Origin: Ficedula albicollis
Lineage: Eukaryota > Chordata > Aves > Passeriformes > Muscicapidae
Length of the DNA stretch: 64,000 bases
Assembly: GCF_000247815.1 (NCBI RefSeq)
Contig: NC_021675.1
Location: 62,426,462-62,490,461 of the forward strand
Direction: 5' to 3'
In this document: piece by piece, positions 63,831 to 64,000 of the stretch
Layout: every line of letters begins with the position of its first letter
Numbering within the stretch: the first letter of the stretch is position 1
Program-made: the position numbers and the translations under genes
Notes under the pieces: generated by a model
Told to the model about the DNA's origin: nothing
The model's database searches: none
What the model saw: the letters and a program-made list of their open reading frames with translations, nothing else

Positions 63831-64000
63831 TTTTTTTTGTTAACAATAGAAAATACTTCTTTTCATCACATCTATTTAAATTCTGGAACTTCTTGACATG
63901 GAATGCTATGAAAGGGAAAAGCATAAAGGAGTACTAAAGAGTTTAGACAAATTCATGGAAAACAGGTAAAGGTCTGACAGATATGAGAGTCCAAGCATCT

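Larger units (their letters stand above)
54197..64000. other. Upstream of the HGFAC kringle exon; no exon recognised
   Basis: 9.8 kb where the EGF-like and fibronectin-type exons might be expected on the minus strand. I looked for cysteine-rich, splice-flanked frames and found none convincing. Contains TA-rich tracts, A/T-rich patches and the 604-bp duplication. The 194-codon plus-strand frame at 60189-60773 has no recognisable domain. Confidence 0.6.

Overview
This is a vertebrate nuclear window, almost certainly avian: multi-exon genes with GT-AG introns, several CR1 LINE tails, AT-rich introns, one CpG island, and no bacterial features. Two protein-coding genes were recognised, both on the minus strand and in the same order and relative orientation as human chromosome 4p16.3 (HGFAC then DOK7). 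The species cannot be fixed from the sequence alone.

Region by region: 1-14638 lies downstream of the DOK7 stop; I found no exon there. 14639-38231 holds a complete DOK7 coding sequence in 7 exons. The exon lengths 54+46+231+201+120+108+887 sum to an intact 1647-nt frame, 548 aa, with PH domain, PTB domain and two YxxP tyrosines. Its promoter sits in a CpG island at about 37.64-38.69 kb. 38242-41989 is a 3.7 kb spacer. 41990-54196 holds the 3' part of HGFAC: seven exons encoding the kringle and the complete S1 protease domain, with His, Asp and Ser of the triad on separate exons. From 54197 to 64000 I could not find the expected upstream HGFAC exons (fibronectin type II and I, EGF-like).

The two genes act in different pathways: DOK7 is a cytoplasmic muscle adaptor for MuSK, and HGFAC is a secreted liver protease that activates pro-HGF. 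Their adjacency is conserved synteny, not an operon.

No undescribed gene system was found. The most unusual structures are a pure 202-bp poly-C tract (poly-G in the DOK7 transcript) only 58 nt past the exon 2 splice donor; an out-of-frame upstream ATG 10 nt before the DOK7 start; a weak exon 1 donor; a 13-unit AAAT microsatellite against the exon 6 acceptor; a run of exactly two-copy tandem duplications (units 53-90 bp, plus 309 bp and 604 bp); and a 28-bp perfect palindrome of alternating purine-pyrimidine. All exon boundaries were derived by eye from splice consensus, reading phase and remembered similarity to the human proteins; no database search was run.
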